From Synechococcus sp. CS-1330 (lineage in GTDB: Bacteria; Cyanobacteriota; Cyanobacteriia; PCC-6307; Cyanobiaceae): a stretch of 64,000 nucleotides of DNA. Below, piece by piece: positions 1 to 8,705 of this stretch. Below the pieces are notes generated by a model. The model was not told the DNA's origin. It searched no databases and saw only the letters and a list, made by a program, of their open reading frames with translations. The position numbers and the translations under genes were made by a program. Numbering within the stretch: the first letter of the stretch is position 1; the number at the start of each line of letters is the position of its first letter. The stretch is from contig JAHLYR010000007.1 in NCBI GenBank assembly GCA_025128025.1, positions 124,001 through 188,000 of the forward strand, in the 5' to 3' direction.

Positions 1-519
1 GCCCTCAGCCGCACCGCCCTGGGCCATGGCATCGCCGAACTCCAGCTGCAGGCATGGGGCGCCACCGAGGCAGAGATGCTGCGCTGCGGCAAGGCACTGG
101 CGGCCCTGGCCCCCGGCCGCATCGCCGTGAAGCTGCCGGTGACCCAGCAGGGAGCAGCTGTTGCCCGGGAGCTGGTTGGCGCCGGCGTTGCCATCACCTT
201 CACAGCCTGCTACGAGCCCCACCAGGTGCTGATCGCCGCGGCCCTGGAAGTCGCATACATCGCCCCCTATCTGGGCCGCATCCAGGATCAGGGGCGCGAT
301 GGGGTAGCCGAAGTGGTCACCATGAAGCGATGCCTTGCGGGGCTCGGCTCCAGCGTGCGGCTGCTGGTGGCCAGCCTGCGCCAGCCCAGCGAACTCAGCC
401 GCCTGGCCGCTGAAGGGCTGAACACCTTCACGATCAGCCCGGCACTGGCAGCTGAACTGTTCGGCAGTGAGGCCACCGCTGCAGCCAGCGTCCAATTTGA
501 AAGCGATGCCCGTTCCTGA
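1..519 (+). CDS. Transaldolase / fructose-6-phosphate aldolase-like protein (5' partial)
   Basis: The reading frame is open from the first base and ends at a TGA at 517-519, so only the C-terminal 172 residues are present. The motif VKLPVT carries the lysine that forms the Schiff base in the class I aldolase/transaldolase family of small FSA-type enzymes. It is followed by the family-like stretches ITFTACYEPHQ, APYLGRIQDQG and LLVASLRQPSE. Members split or transfer a dihydroxyacetone unit between sugar phosphates in the cytosol. The substrate cannot be read from this fragment, and full transaldolase activity is not proven. A HAD phosphatase gene follows 12 bp downstream on the same strand. 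Confidence 0.75.
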   Translation, partial: ALSRTALGHGIAELQLQAWGATEAEMLRCGKALAALAPGRIAVKLPVTQQGAAVARELVGAGVAITFTACYEPHQVLIAAALEVAYIAPYLGRIQDQGRDGVAEVVTMKRCLAGLGSSVRLLVASLRQPSELSRLAAEGLNTFTISPALAAELFGSEATAAASVQFESDARS

Positions 520-531
520 AATCCAATTTTG

Positions 532-1317
532 ATGCCCCTGTCTGCCACTCCGCCCCGGGCCGTCGTGCTGTTCGACATCGATGGCGTGATCCGCGATGTG
601 AGCGCCAGCTACCGCCGGGCAATCGTCGAAACGGTGCACCACTTCCATGGCCAGCGTCCCGAGCCCGCCGCCATAGACGGCCTCAAAAGCGAAGGAAGCT
701 GGAACAACGACTGGCAGGCCTCGATGGAGCTGCTGCGCCGCACCGGCCAGACCCCCCTGCCGGCGTTTGAGGAGCTGGTGGCGGTGTTCGAAGGCTTCTA
801 TTTCGGCGGCGATCCCGCCGGCGATCCAGGCCACTGGCGGGGCTACATCCGCGACGAGCCCCTACTGGTGCAGCAAGCCTTTTTTGCCGCTATGGAGGCT
901 GCAGGTCTGGCCTACGGCTTCGTGAGTGGCGCTGAGCCCCCCTCCTGCCGTTACGTGCTGGAAACCCGCCTGGGGCTCGCCAATCCGCCCCTGATCGCCA
1001 TGGGAGATGCGCCCGACAAGCCCGATCCCACCGGCTTGCTGCAGCTAGCCAGCCGCTTGGCCGGCGAGAGCCTGGGGGCTGGCGCAGCGCCGGTGGTTTA
1101 CCTAGGCGACACGGTGGCCGATGTGCTCACCGTGCAGCGCGCCCGCGCCCAGTGCCCCGCTCAGCGCTTCTTGAGCTTTGCGGTAGCGCCACCCCATCTG
1201 CACAGAGAGCTTGAGCGACGGGCTGCCTACGAAGCCAAGCTGCTGCAGGCCGGCGCCGATGCGGTGATTCCCTGCACGGCCAACCTGCTGGAGATGCTGC
1301 TGCCGCTGCTGGACTGA
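532..1317 (+). CDS. HAD superfamily (subfamily IA) hydrolase, TIGR01548-like
   Basis: This 261-residue protein has the HAD motifs in order. Motif I is FDIDGVIRD near residues 14-22, with Asp15 the expected nucleophile and Asp17 the acid/base. A conserved Lys sits in DKPDPTG and motif IV is GDTVAD. HAD-IA proteins are mostly cytosolic phosphatases, and this subgroup has no assigned substrate. The ATG at 532 is preferred over a TTG one codon upstream. The gene starts 12 bp after the transaldolase-like gene, so the two may be co-transcribed. Catalytic class is well supported; substrate is unknown. Confidence 0.8.
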   Translation: MPLSATPPRAVVLFDIDGVIRDVSASYRRAIVETVHHFHGQRPEPAAIDGLKSEGSWNNDWQASMELLRRTGQTPLPAFEELVAVFEGFYFGGDPAGDPGHWRGYIRDEPLLVQQAFFAAMEAAGLAYGFVSGAEPPSCRYVLETRLGLANPPLIAMGDAPDKPDPTGLLQLASRLAGESLGAGAAPVVYLGDTVADVLTVQRARAQCPAQRFLSFAVAPPHLHRELERRAAYEAKLLQAGADAVIPCTANLLEMLLPLLD

Positions 1318-1343
1318 TGCTCTGCCCTGCACTGCCCTGAGCC

Positions 1344-2663
1344 TCAGCGCTCCAGCGCCGCCGGAGACTTCAGGGCAGCGGCGGTGAGATTTTCATGGCC
1401 GTGGCTGGTCACGGCCACATCGTCTTCGATGCGAATACCGATGCCCTTCCATCGCGCTTCGATCTCCGGCTGGCCCTCTGGCACCGGCAGCCGATCGCTC
1501 ACATAGAGGCCCGGCTCCACGGTGAGCACCATGCCCGGCTCCAGCTCCACGTGGTGCTCACCAAGGCGATAGGCCCCCACATCGTGAACATCAAGGCCCA
1601 GCCAGTGGCCGGTGCGGTGCATGTAGAGGTGGCGGTAAGCCCCCTGCTCGATCACCCCATCGAGGGATCCCGCCAACAGCCCTAGGTCCAGCAGGCCCGC
1701 CACCAGCACCCGCAGGGCGATCTCATGCACCCCTTCAGCGCTGAAGCCCGGGGCCACCGAGGCCACCGCCGCCTCTTGGGCCGCGAGCACCAGCTCGTAG
1801 AGGGCGCGCTGCTCACCACTGAAGCGACCGTTGATCGGGAAGCTGCGGGTGATGTCGCCGTTGTAGTAATCGGCTAAGGAGCAACCGGCATCGATCAACA
1901 ACAGATCGCCGTCGTTCAGTGGGGCGTTGTTAGCGATGTAGTGCAACACGCAGGCGTTGTCGCCGCCGGCCACGATCGTGCCGTAGGCCGGGCCACGGGC
2001 ACCCTGCTCCAGGAAGTGCTGCTCAATCACGGCCTGTACCTGCCGCTCATTGAGGCCAGGCCGCACGACCTGACGAGCCAGCTCGTGGGCCTCGGCCGAG
2101 ATTCGCGCCGCCTCGCGCATGCGCTCCAACTCCTCGGAGCCCTTGCGCAGCCGCAGCTCGTGCAGCAGCGGACAGGGGGCCACCAGCCCCAGGGCGGCCC
2201 GGCCGCTGCGGGGGGCTCGGTCGAGCTGAGCGGCCCAAGCCGCCAGCACCAGCGGCTCCACCTTCGGATGCTTGCCAACGCGAAAGGCGATGCCCTCAGC
2301 GCCCCTGAGGTAGTCGGGCAGGCGCTGCTCTAGCTCGCTGCGCGGGTGGGCTAGGTCGGCGCCGAACTCGGCCACGGCGCCTTCAGTACCCCAACGGAAA
2401 CCATTCCAAACCTCGGCACTGGCCTCGCGGGGCTGCACAAACAGCACGTAGCGCTCACCCTCGGGCCGGTGGGGCAAAAACAGGGCCACCGCCTCGGGTT
2501 CATCAAAACCAGTGAGATACCAAAAGTCGCTGTTTTGGCGGAAGGGCCACTCGCAATCGGCATGATGAGTCACCAGCGTTGCCGCCGGAATCACGGCAGC
2601 AGCTTCCCCGAGCTGAGCGAAGAAGCGCTGACGCCGCTGGGCGAAGGTCGACGGATCGAACAT
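1344..2663 (-). CDS. pepP: Xaa-Pro aminopeptidase (M24 family)
   Basis: The protein has 439 residues, the usual length for PepP, which removes an N-terminal residue preceding proline using two metal ions. An aminopeptidase P N-terminal domain covers about residues 1-160, followed by the M24 pita-bread catalytic domain. The five metal ligands are visible: Asp258 (LLIDAG), Asp270 (NGDITR), His353 (RTGHWLG), Glu383 (TVEPGLY) and Glu413 (RIEDDV). It is cytosolic and no signal peptide is seen. It converges with the HAD gene (26 bp between stops) and diverges from the CNNM-type gene. It looks monocistronic. Confidence 0.93.
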   Translation of the reverse strand: MFDPSTFAQRRQRFFAQLGEAAAVIPAATLVTHHADCEWPFRQNSDFWYLTGFDEPEAVALFLPHRPEGERYVLFVQPREASAEVWNGFRWGTEGAVAEFGADLAHPRSELEQRLPDYLRGAEGIAFRVGKHPKVEPLVLAAWAAQLDRAPRSGRAALGLVAPCPLLHELRLRKGSEELERMREAARISAEAHELARQVVRPGLNERQVQAVIEQHFLEQGARGPAYGTIVAGGDNACVLHYIANNAPLNDGDLLLIDAGCSLADYYNGDITRSFPINGRFSGEQRALYELVLAAQEAAVASVAPGFSAEGVHEIALRVLVAGLLDLGLLAGSLDGVIEQGAYRHLYMHRTGHWLGLDVHDVGAYRLGEHHVELEPGMVLTVEPGLYVSDRLPVPEGQPEIEARWKGIGIRIEDDVAVTSHGHENLTAAALKSPAALER

Positions 2664-2770
2664 AAAAAAGCGGCCGGCGGGCCCTGCATAAGTCCAGTTT
2701 GGAGCAGGCAGCGGGACAGACGCTGGCGGAGCCGATTTAATAGGTAGATGGCGAGCGGCGAAATGGCGGA

Positions 2771-3787
2771 ATGAACGACCTGCTCACCCTGGCGCTGCTT
2801 GTGGTGCTGGTGATCGCAGGTTCGGCCCTGTGCTCTGGAGTTGAGGCTGCCCTGCTCACCGTGAACCCGGTGCGGGTACACGAACTTGCCGCCCGCAGCA
2901 AGCCCGTGCGCGGAGCGCAGCGCCTCGAGAAGCTGCGCCAGCGGCTGGGCCGCACCCTGTCGGTGCTGGTGATCGCCAACAACGGCTTCAATATTTTTGG
3001 CAGCCTGATGCTGGGCGGCTACGCCGCCATCGTTTTCAAACGAGAGGGCATCGAGGGGATCGCCATGCCCCTGTTTTCCGTGGGTCTCACCGTGCTGGTG
3101 ATCCTGCTTGGAGAAATCCTGCCCAAGGCCCTCGGCAGCCGCCTGGCCCTGCCGGTGGCCCTGGCCAGCGCCCCGGCCCTAGCAATCCTGACCAGCCTGA
3201 TGCTGCCCCTAGTGCTGCTGCTGGAGCGCCTGCTGCCGGCGATCACAGCCGAAAACGAAATCAGCACCGACGAAGAAGAGATCCGTCTACTGGCCCGGCT
3301 GGGCTCCCAGAAGGGCCAAATCGAGGCCGATGAAGCGGCCATGATCGCCAAGGTGTTCCAGCTAAACGATCTCACCGCCCGGGATCTGATGACACCCCGG
3401 GTGGCGGCTCCCACCCTCGATGGGGCGACCAGCCTGGAGCAGTTGCGCGAAGACCTGCTGGCAAACAACGCCGAGTGGTGGGTGGTGCTGGGTGAAGAGG
3501 TGGATGAGGTGCTGGGCGTGGCCGGCCGGGAGCGGCTCCTGACAGCCCTGCTCCAAGGCGAAGGCAATCGCACTGCCGCTTCCCTAAGCGAGACGGTCGA
3601 TTACGTGCCGGAAATGATCCGGGCCGACCGGTTGCTCACGGGCTTCCGCCGCAACAGCAGCGGCGTTCGCGTCGTGGTGGATGAATTCGGCGGCTTCGTG
3701 GGCGTGATTGGCGCTGAGGCGGTGCTGGCGGTGCTGGCGGGCTGGTGGCGCCGTCCCCAACCTGCGGGCGAAGGGATGCGGCCATGA
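2771..3787 (+). CDS. CNNM/CorC-type membrane protein (DUF21 plus CBS domains)
   Basis: The N-terminal half of this 338-residue protein is a DUF21 membrane domain with about four hydrophobic segments and the family signature GEILPKALG near residues 114-122. A cytosolic region with two weakly conserved CBS units follows, including the typical phrases LMTPRVAAPTLD and VVVDEFGGFVGVIG. Proteins of this architecture (older name: hemolysin-like) are linked to magnesium or other cation export. It is shorter than relatives that carry a C-terminal CorC domain, which is missing here. Its stop overlaps the start of the downstream GTPase gene by 4 bp (ATGA). Confidence 0.82.
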   Translation: MNDLLTLALLVVLVIAGSALCSGVEAALLTVNPVRVHELAARSKPVRGAQRLEKLRQRLGRTLSVLVIANNGFNIFGSLMLGGYAAIVFKREGIEGIAMPLFSVGLTVLVILLGEILPKALGSRLALPVALASAPALAILTSLMLPLVLLLERLLPAITAENEISTDEEEIRLLARLGSQKGQIEADEAAMIAKVFQLNDLTARDLMTPRVAAPTLDGATSLEQLREDLLANNAEWWVVLGEEVDEVLGVAGRERLLTALLQGEGNRTAASLSETVDYVPEMIRADRLLTGFRRNSSGVRVVVDEFGGFVGVIGAEAVLAVLAGWWRRPQPAGEGMRP

Positions 3788-5121
3788 GGCCCGAACCGTG
3801 CACCGAACCGTGCCCCCATCAGGCGCCCGCCATCCCGGAGCGCTGCCAATCCCTGCTCGACCAGTGGCGCCGCCAGCTCCAGCTCAGCGGCCGCGAGCAA
3901 AGCCAGCTAGCCGGCCAGCTGCTGGCCCTGGATCGCCAGCTAGGGCGCCTGCAGCAGCGCAGTCTGCGGGTGGCCGTGTTCGGCCGAGTGGGGGTGGGCA
4001 AGTCGAGCCTGCTCAACGCCTTGCTGGGGGAGGCGGCTTTCGCCACCGACGTGGCCCACGGCTGCACGCGCCACCAGCAGGCCCAGGCCTGGGCGCAACC
4101 CATGGCGGGGCTCAGCCGGGTGGAGCTGGTGGACACCCCTGGCATCGATGAGATCGCCGCCGCCGCCAGGGCCCGACTGGCGGCCCGAGTAGCCCTCGGC
4201 TCAGATCTGGTGCTGCTGGTGCTCGACGGCGACCTCACCAGCGTCGAGCACGACGCCCTGGCGCCACTGCTGGCCAGCGGCAAGCCGGTACTGCTGGTGC
4301 TCAACCGCTGCGACTGCTGGAGCGAGGCCGAGCAGGCCGAGCTGATCGCCAGCATCAAGCGGCGGCTGCCGGCAGCTGCCCGGCAGCTGGAGTTGATCCC
4401 GGTGGCCGCCGCGCCACGCCAACCCCAGCTGCTGGCCGATGGCCGGGTGCGAAGCGTTGTTCAAGCTCCTCAGGTGGAGCCGCTGCGGCAGTCCCTGCTG
4501 CAACTGCTGGAGCAACACGGCTGCCTGTTGCTCGCCCTCAATGCCCTGGGCAGCGCGGAGCGCTTTCACCAGTCCCTGCAACGCTGGCGCCTGGGGACCA
4601 GCCGCCAGGCCGCCCAAAGCCTGATCGGCCGCTTTGCCGCCCTCAAGGCCACCGGCGTGGCCGCCAACCCCCTGGTGCTGCTGGATCTGGCCGGCGGCCT
4701 GGCCTGCGACACCGCCCTGGTGCTGCAGCTCTGCCAGCTCTACGGCCTGCCGATGCATGGCGCCGGCGCCCGCCAGCTGCTGCGGCGGCTCTCCGGCCAC
4801 AACGCCCTGCTGGGCGGCGCCCAGATCGGCATCCAGCTGGCCCTGGGCGCCCTACGCCAACTGCTGCTGCTGGCGGCACCGCTCACCGGCGGCCTCAGCC
4901 TCGCTCCAGCCGCCCCGGTAGCCCTGGCCCAGGCGGCCCTAGCCGTGCACACCACCAGGCTCACCGGCCGGCTCGCCGCCGCCGAACTGCTGCGGAGCGC
5001 GCAGCGAGGCGGCCAACCCGGCGCCCTGCTGCGGCGCCTGGCTATCAGCGATCCCCAGGTGCGCCTCTGGCTGGGCGAGCGCAGCGAGCCGGCCCCCAAC
5101 CTGCAGGCCCTGCTGCCATGA
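3784..5121 (+). CDS. Era-like GTPase with C-terminal DUF697 domain
   Basis: The 445-residue protein carries a G domain: G1 GRVGVGKS at 67-74, G3 DTPG at 117-120 and G4 NRCD at 174-177 (a variant of NKxD). The C-terminal part, beyond about residue 290, is Ala/Leu-rich with hydrophobic helices and fits the DUF697 domain that accompanies such GTPases in cyanobacteria. A membrane-associated role is likely but unknown. The ATG at 3784 was chosen because it makes a 4-bp overlap with the upstream gene; a longer in-frame start at 3745 would run deep into that gene. The stop overlaps nadD by 4 bp. Confidence 0.8.
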   Translation: MRPEPCTEPCPHQAPAIPERCQSLLDQWRRQLQLSGREQSQLAGQLLALDRQLGRLQQRSLRVAVFGRVGVGKSSLLNALLGEAAFATDVAHGCTRHQQAQAWAQPMAGLSRVELVDTPGIDEIAAAARARLAARVALGSDLVLLVLDGDLTSVEHDALAPLLASGKPVLLVLNRCDCWSEAEQAELIASIKRRLPAAARQLELIPVAAAPRQPQLLADGRVRSVVQAPQVEPLRQSLLQLLEQHGCLLLALNALGSAERFHQSLQRWRLGTSRQAAQSLIGRFAALKATGVAANPLVLLDLAGGLACDTALVLQLCQLYGLPMHGAGARQLLRRLSGHNALLGGAQIGIQLALGALRQLLLLAAPLTGGLSLAPAAPVALAQAALAVHTTRLTGRLAAAELLRSAQRGGQPGALLRRLAISDPQVRLWLGERSEPAPNLQALLP

Positions 5122-5756
5122 GCAACGGGGTCGTCAAAGCCGCAGAGGGGCCGATCGCCCTGTTTGGCACCAGCGCCGACCCACCGACCCGGGGCCACCA
5201 GGCCCTGCTGGAGGGCCTGGTGCAGCTCTACCCCCAGGTTGCCACCTGGGCCAGCGACAACCCCCAAAAACACCACGGCGCCCCCCTAGAGCAACGGGCC
5301 ACCCTGCTGGGCGAGCTGGTGGCAGCCATCGGCGATCCGAGGCTGAGCCACCGGCAGGAGCTCAGCAGCCCCTGGGCAATAACCACCCTGGAGCGGGCAG
5401 CGGCCCAGTGGCCTGGCAGCGAGCTGGTGTTTGTGGTGGGCAGTGATCTGGCTGCCCAGATCCCCAGCTGGAAGCAAGCCGAAGCCGTGCTCAAGGCATG
5501 CGTGCTGGCAATCGCCCCCCGGGGCGGCTGGCCCCTGCAGCCCAAACAACTGGAGCAGCTCACCCAGCTGGGGGGCCGGGTGGTGATCCTGCCCCTGCAG
5601 GTTCCCGCCACCGCCAGCTCGGCGGTGCGCCAAACCCCCGACCCTGCCCAGCTGCCTGCGGCCCTTTTGCCGCTGCTGCTCGAGCACAATCTCTACGGCC
5701 TAGTTGGCGATCCGAGCCTCAAACACCGCCTCAAAAGCCACCTCAAAAGCCCCTGA
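5118..5756 (+). CDS. nadD: Nicotinate-nucleotide adenylyltransferase
   Basis: This is a 212-residue nucleotidyltransferase of the NadD family, which joins ATP and nicotinate mononucleotide to make deamido-NAD. The N-terminus has the phosphate-binding signature FGTSADPPTRGH (pattern GxxxPxxxGH) at about residues 15-26. The middle phrase VVGSDLAAQIPSW matches the family GxD region, and the C-terminal SSAVRQ resembles the SSTxIR motif. The last step of the pathway, nadE, begins at the very next base, so the two steps are translationally coupled. The 4-bp overlap with the GTPase gene ties that protein to the same transcript. Confidence 0.9.
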   Translation: MSNGVVKAAEGPIALFGTSADPPTRGHQALLEGLVQLYPQVATWASDNPQKHHGAPLEQRATLLGELVAAIGDPRLSHRQELSSPWAITTLERAAAQWPGSELVFVVGSDLAAQIPSWKQAEAVLKACVLAIAPRGGWPLQPKQLEQLTQLGGRVVILPLQVPATASSAVRQTPDPAQLPAALLPLLLEHNLYGLVGDPSLKHRLKSHLKSP

Positions 5757-7477
5757 TGCGCCTCGCCCTGGCCCAACTAAATCCGCTAGTTGGCGACCTG
5801 GCGGGCAACGGCGAGCTGATCCTGGCGGCCAGCCGTCAGGCCGCCGCCCATGGGGCCGATCTGGTGCTCACCCCCGAGCTTTCCCTTTGGGGCTACCCCC
5901 CGCGCGACCTGCTGCTGCGCCCCAGCCTGATAAGGGAGCAGGGCGCCGTGCTCAACCAGCTGGCAGCGTCCCTAGCCCAAGAGCTACCCCAGCTGGCCGT
6001 GCTGGTGGGCATGGCCGAACCATCAGGCGCCGCGCCGTTGCCCAACCTGTTCAACGCTGTGGCCTTAGTGGAGGCCGGCAGCTGGCGGGTGGTGGCCCGC
6101 AAAAGACTGCTACCCACCTACGACGTCTTCGACGAGCAGCGCTACTTCTGCGCCGCCATGGGGCCCAGCGTGCTGGAGCTTGAGCGGGGCGGCCGGAGCT
6201 GGCGCCTGGGGCTAACGATCTGCGAAGACCTCTGGGTTGAGGAGGAGCTGCAGGGCCACCGCCTGGCTGGTGCCGATCCCGTCGCCGAGCTGCTCTCAAG
6301 CCGCATCGACCTGCTGCTTAACCTCTCGGCATCACCGTTTGGCCAGGCCAAAGTGGCACTGCGTCAGAGCCTGGCCCGCCGCGCCGCCAGCCGGCTCGCT
6401 TGCCCGGTGGTCTACGTCAATCAGGTGGGCGGCAACGACGAGCTTGTCTTCGACGGCGCCAGCTTCGTGGTGGATGCCAGAGGTGGGGTCGAGGCAGGCA
6501 GTGCAGTGGTGAGTCAGCTGGCCAGTTGCAAGGAGCAGGTGAGCTGCTGGGAAGTCAACAGCGCAGCGCCAGCAGCATCTTTGCCAGTAGCGCCTTTGCC
6601 AGCAGAAAACGAGCAGTTGTTTCGGGCCCTGGTGCTGGGCGTGGCCGACTACGCCCGCAAATGCGGCTTCAGCAGCGCCCTGCTCGGCCTGAGCGGCGGC
6701 ATCGATTCGGCCCTGGTGGCTGTGATCGCCGCCGCTGCCCTCGGAGGTGAGCGGGTGCAGGCTCTGATGATGCCCTCCCCCTGGAGCTCGGCAGGCTCCC
6801 TAAACGATGCCCAGGCCCTGGCTCGGCGCCTGGGCCTGGGCAGCCACACCGCTGAGATCGCAGCGCTGATGGCCAGCTTCGACACCACCCTGACACCGGT
6901 GCTGGCGGGCCCGCCTAGCGGCCTGAGCGCCGAAAACCTGCAGTCGCGCATCCGCGGCACCCTGCTGATGGCTGTGGCTAACCAGCAGGGCCAGCTGCTG
7001 CTCTCCACCGGCAACAAAAGCGAGCTGGCCGTTGGTTACTGCACCCTCTACGGCGACATGAACGGTGGCCTGGCCGTGATCGGCGACCTCTACAAAACCA
7101 GCGTGTTCGAGCTCTGCGCCTGGCTCGATTCAGCCGCCGCCGGCCCCTGCCGGCGTGAGCTGGGGCTGCCAGGCGACGGCGAGCTGGTGGGGCGGGCGAT
7201 CCGCGATAAACCCCCCAGCGCCGAACTGCGCCCCGACCAGTTCGATAGCGATTCCCTGCCCGACTACGCCGTGCTCGACCCGATCTTGAAGGCCTACATC
7301 GAGGAGTTGGCCAGTCCGGAGCAGCTGATCGCCAGGGGCACCCCAGCGAAGCTGGCCGAACGGGTGATGCAGCTGCTGCGCCGGGCCGAGTTCAAGCGGC
7401 GCCAGGCCCCACCGCTGCTCAAAATCGGCGGCCGGGCCTTCGGCAGCGGCTGGCGCATGCCGATCGCCGCTCGTTAA
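5756..7477 (+). CDS. nadE: Glutamine-dependent NAD+ synthetase
   Basis: The protein has 573 residues in two parts. Residues 1 to about 270 form a nitrilase-type glutaminase (catalytic Cys in LTICEDLW, Glu in LTPELSLWGY). The C-terminal half is an ammonia-using NAD synthase with the PP-loop LSGGIDSALV. It converts deamido-NAD to NAD using glutamine nitrogen and ATP. The ATG at 5756 shares its first base with the nadD stop and begins a typical MRLALAQLNP N-terminus. Longer upstream starts in this frame would lie inside nadD and are rejected. Confidence 0.95.
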   Translation: MRLALAQLNPLVGDLAGNGELILAASRQAAAHGADLVLTPELSLWGYPPRDLLLRPSLIREQGAVLNQLAASLAQELPQLAVLVGMAEPSGAAPLPNLFNAVALVEAGSWRVVARKRLLPTYDVFDEQRYFCAAMGPSVLELERGGRSWRLGLTICEDLWVEEELQGHRLAGADPVAELLSSRIDLLLNLSASPFGQAKVALRQSLARRAASRLACPVVYVNQVGGNDELVFDGASFVVDARGGVEAGSAVVSQLASCKEQVSCWEVNSAAPAASLPVAPLPAENEQLFRALVLGVADYARKCGFSSALLGLSGGIDSALVAVIAAAALGGERVQALMMPSPWSSAGSLNDAQALARRLGLGSHTAEIAALMASFDTTLTPVLAGPPSGLSAENLQSRIRGTLLMAVANQQGQLLLSTGNKSELAVGYCTLYGDMNGGLAVIGDLYKTSVFELCAWLDSAAAGPCRRELGLPGDGELVGRAIRDKPPSAELRPDQFDSDSLPDYAVLDPILKAYIEELASPEQLIARGTPAKLAERVMQLLRRAEFKRRQAPPLLKIGGRAFGSGWRMPIAAR

Positions 7478-7592
7478 AGCAGCTCCTGAATCGTGGATGG
7501 CGCCGATCGCCAGCCGCAGCCAACCTGGAACCACAAACAGCAGCAAATCCATGGCACCCCCCAGCTCCAGCGGCGCCAGCCTGACGGCCCCG

Positions 7593-8705
7593 ATGGCAAG
7601 CATCGGCGTGCCCGCAGAGATCAAGCGCGATGAACAGCGCGTGGCCCTCACCCCTGACGGAGTGGCCGATCTGGTGAACCAGGGCATGGAGGTGCGCATC
7701 CAGGCAGGAGCAGGTTTAGGGGCTGGCTTCAGCGATGCCGCCTTCGCCGCCGCCGGGGCCCGGCTGGTGAGCGCCGCAGAAGCCTGGGGCGCCCATTTGG
7801 TGGTGAAGGTCAAGGAGCCCCAGCCCGAGGAATTCGGCTTCCTGCGCTCCGATCTGGTGTTGTTCACCTACCTTCACCTGGCCGCCTACCCGGAGGTGGG
7901 CCGGGCCCTGCTGGAGGCTGGCACCACTGCCGTGGCCTATGAAACCGTGCAGCTCGAAGACGGCAGCCTGCCTTTGCTGGCGCCGATGAGCGAAATCGCC
8001 GGCCGGCTAGCAGCCCAGGTGGGGGCCCACCTGCTGGAGCGCCCCCACGGCGGTCGCGGCATCCTGATGGGGGGCTGCACCGGGGTGCGGCCGGCGCGGG
8101 TGGTGGTGCTGGGAGCAGGCAGTGTGGGCTGGAATGCGGCCCGGATCGCCGCCGCCATGGATGCGGAGGTATTTCTGCTGGATCGTTCGCCCGAGCGGCT
8201 GCGCAGCCTCGAGGCCCACCGCCGCGGCCGGCTAGTGAGCCTGGTGAGCAGCAGTAGCCTGATCGAGCGCCTGGTGCCTGGTGCCGATCTAATCATTGGT
8301 GCCGTGCTCACCGCCGGTGGCCGGGCCCCCACCCTGGTGGAGGAGGAGCTGGTGCGGCAGATGCAACCCGGCTCCGTGGTGGTGGATGTGGCGATCGATC
8401 AGGGGGGCTGCATTGCCACCAGCCGCGAAACCAGCCACACCGATCCGGTGCACATGCTCCACGGCGTGCAGCACTACGCCGTCGGCAACATGCCAGGGGC
8501 CGTGCCCTTCACCTCCACCGAAGCGCTGGTGAGTGTCACCCTGCCCTACATCCTGGCAATGGCGGGACGGGGCCTGGTCGAAGCTGTCACCGACCGGCCC
8601 GAACTCCTCTCCGGTCTCAACACGGTGCATGGGGCGGTGTGCCATCCCGGCGTTGCCCGGGCCCTGGATGTGACGCCCCGGCACCCGATGGCCTGTCTGC
8701 GCTGA
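7593..8705 (+). CDS. ald: Alanine dehydrogenase
   Basis: The 370-residue enzyme catalyses NAD-linked interconversion of alanine and pyruvate plus ammonia. The N-terminus IGVPAEIKRDEQRVALTP is the family hallmark. VKVKEPQ holds a substrate-binding Lys, VVVLGAGSVGWNAA is the Rossmann loop, and VGNMPGAVPFTSTEAL is the conserved C-terminal block. The ATG at 7593 gives the standard length; an in-frame ATG at 7497 would add 32 low-complexity residues and is less likely. The 3' end is odd. About a dozen residues extend past the usual family terminus, and the last 89 bp also encode the end of the convergent DUF3326 gene. Confidence 0.93.
   Translation: MASIGVPAEIKRDEQRVALTPDGVADLVNQGMEVRIQAGAGLGAGFSDAAFAAAGARLVSAAEAWGAHLVVKVKEPQPEEFGFLRSDLVLFTYLHLAAYPEVGRALLEAGTTAVAYETVQLEDGSLPLLAPMSEIAGRLAAQVGAHLLERPHGGRGILMGGCTGVRPARVVVLGAGSVGWNAARIAAAMDAEVFLLDRSPERLRSLEAHRRGRLVSLVSSSSLIERLVPGADLIIGAVLTAGGRAPTLVEEELVRQMQPGSVVVDVAIDQGGCIATSRETSHTDPVHMLHGVQHYAVGNMPGAVPFTSTEALVSVTLPYILAMAGRGLVEAVTDRPELLSGLNTVHGAVCHPGVARALDVTPRHPMACLR

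Noticed and set aside
5498..5755. Longer N-terminus for NadE
   Set aside because: It lies within nadD in another frame and is Pro/Ala/Arg-rich; the conserved NadE start is at 5756.
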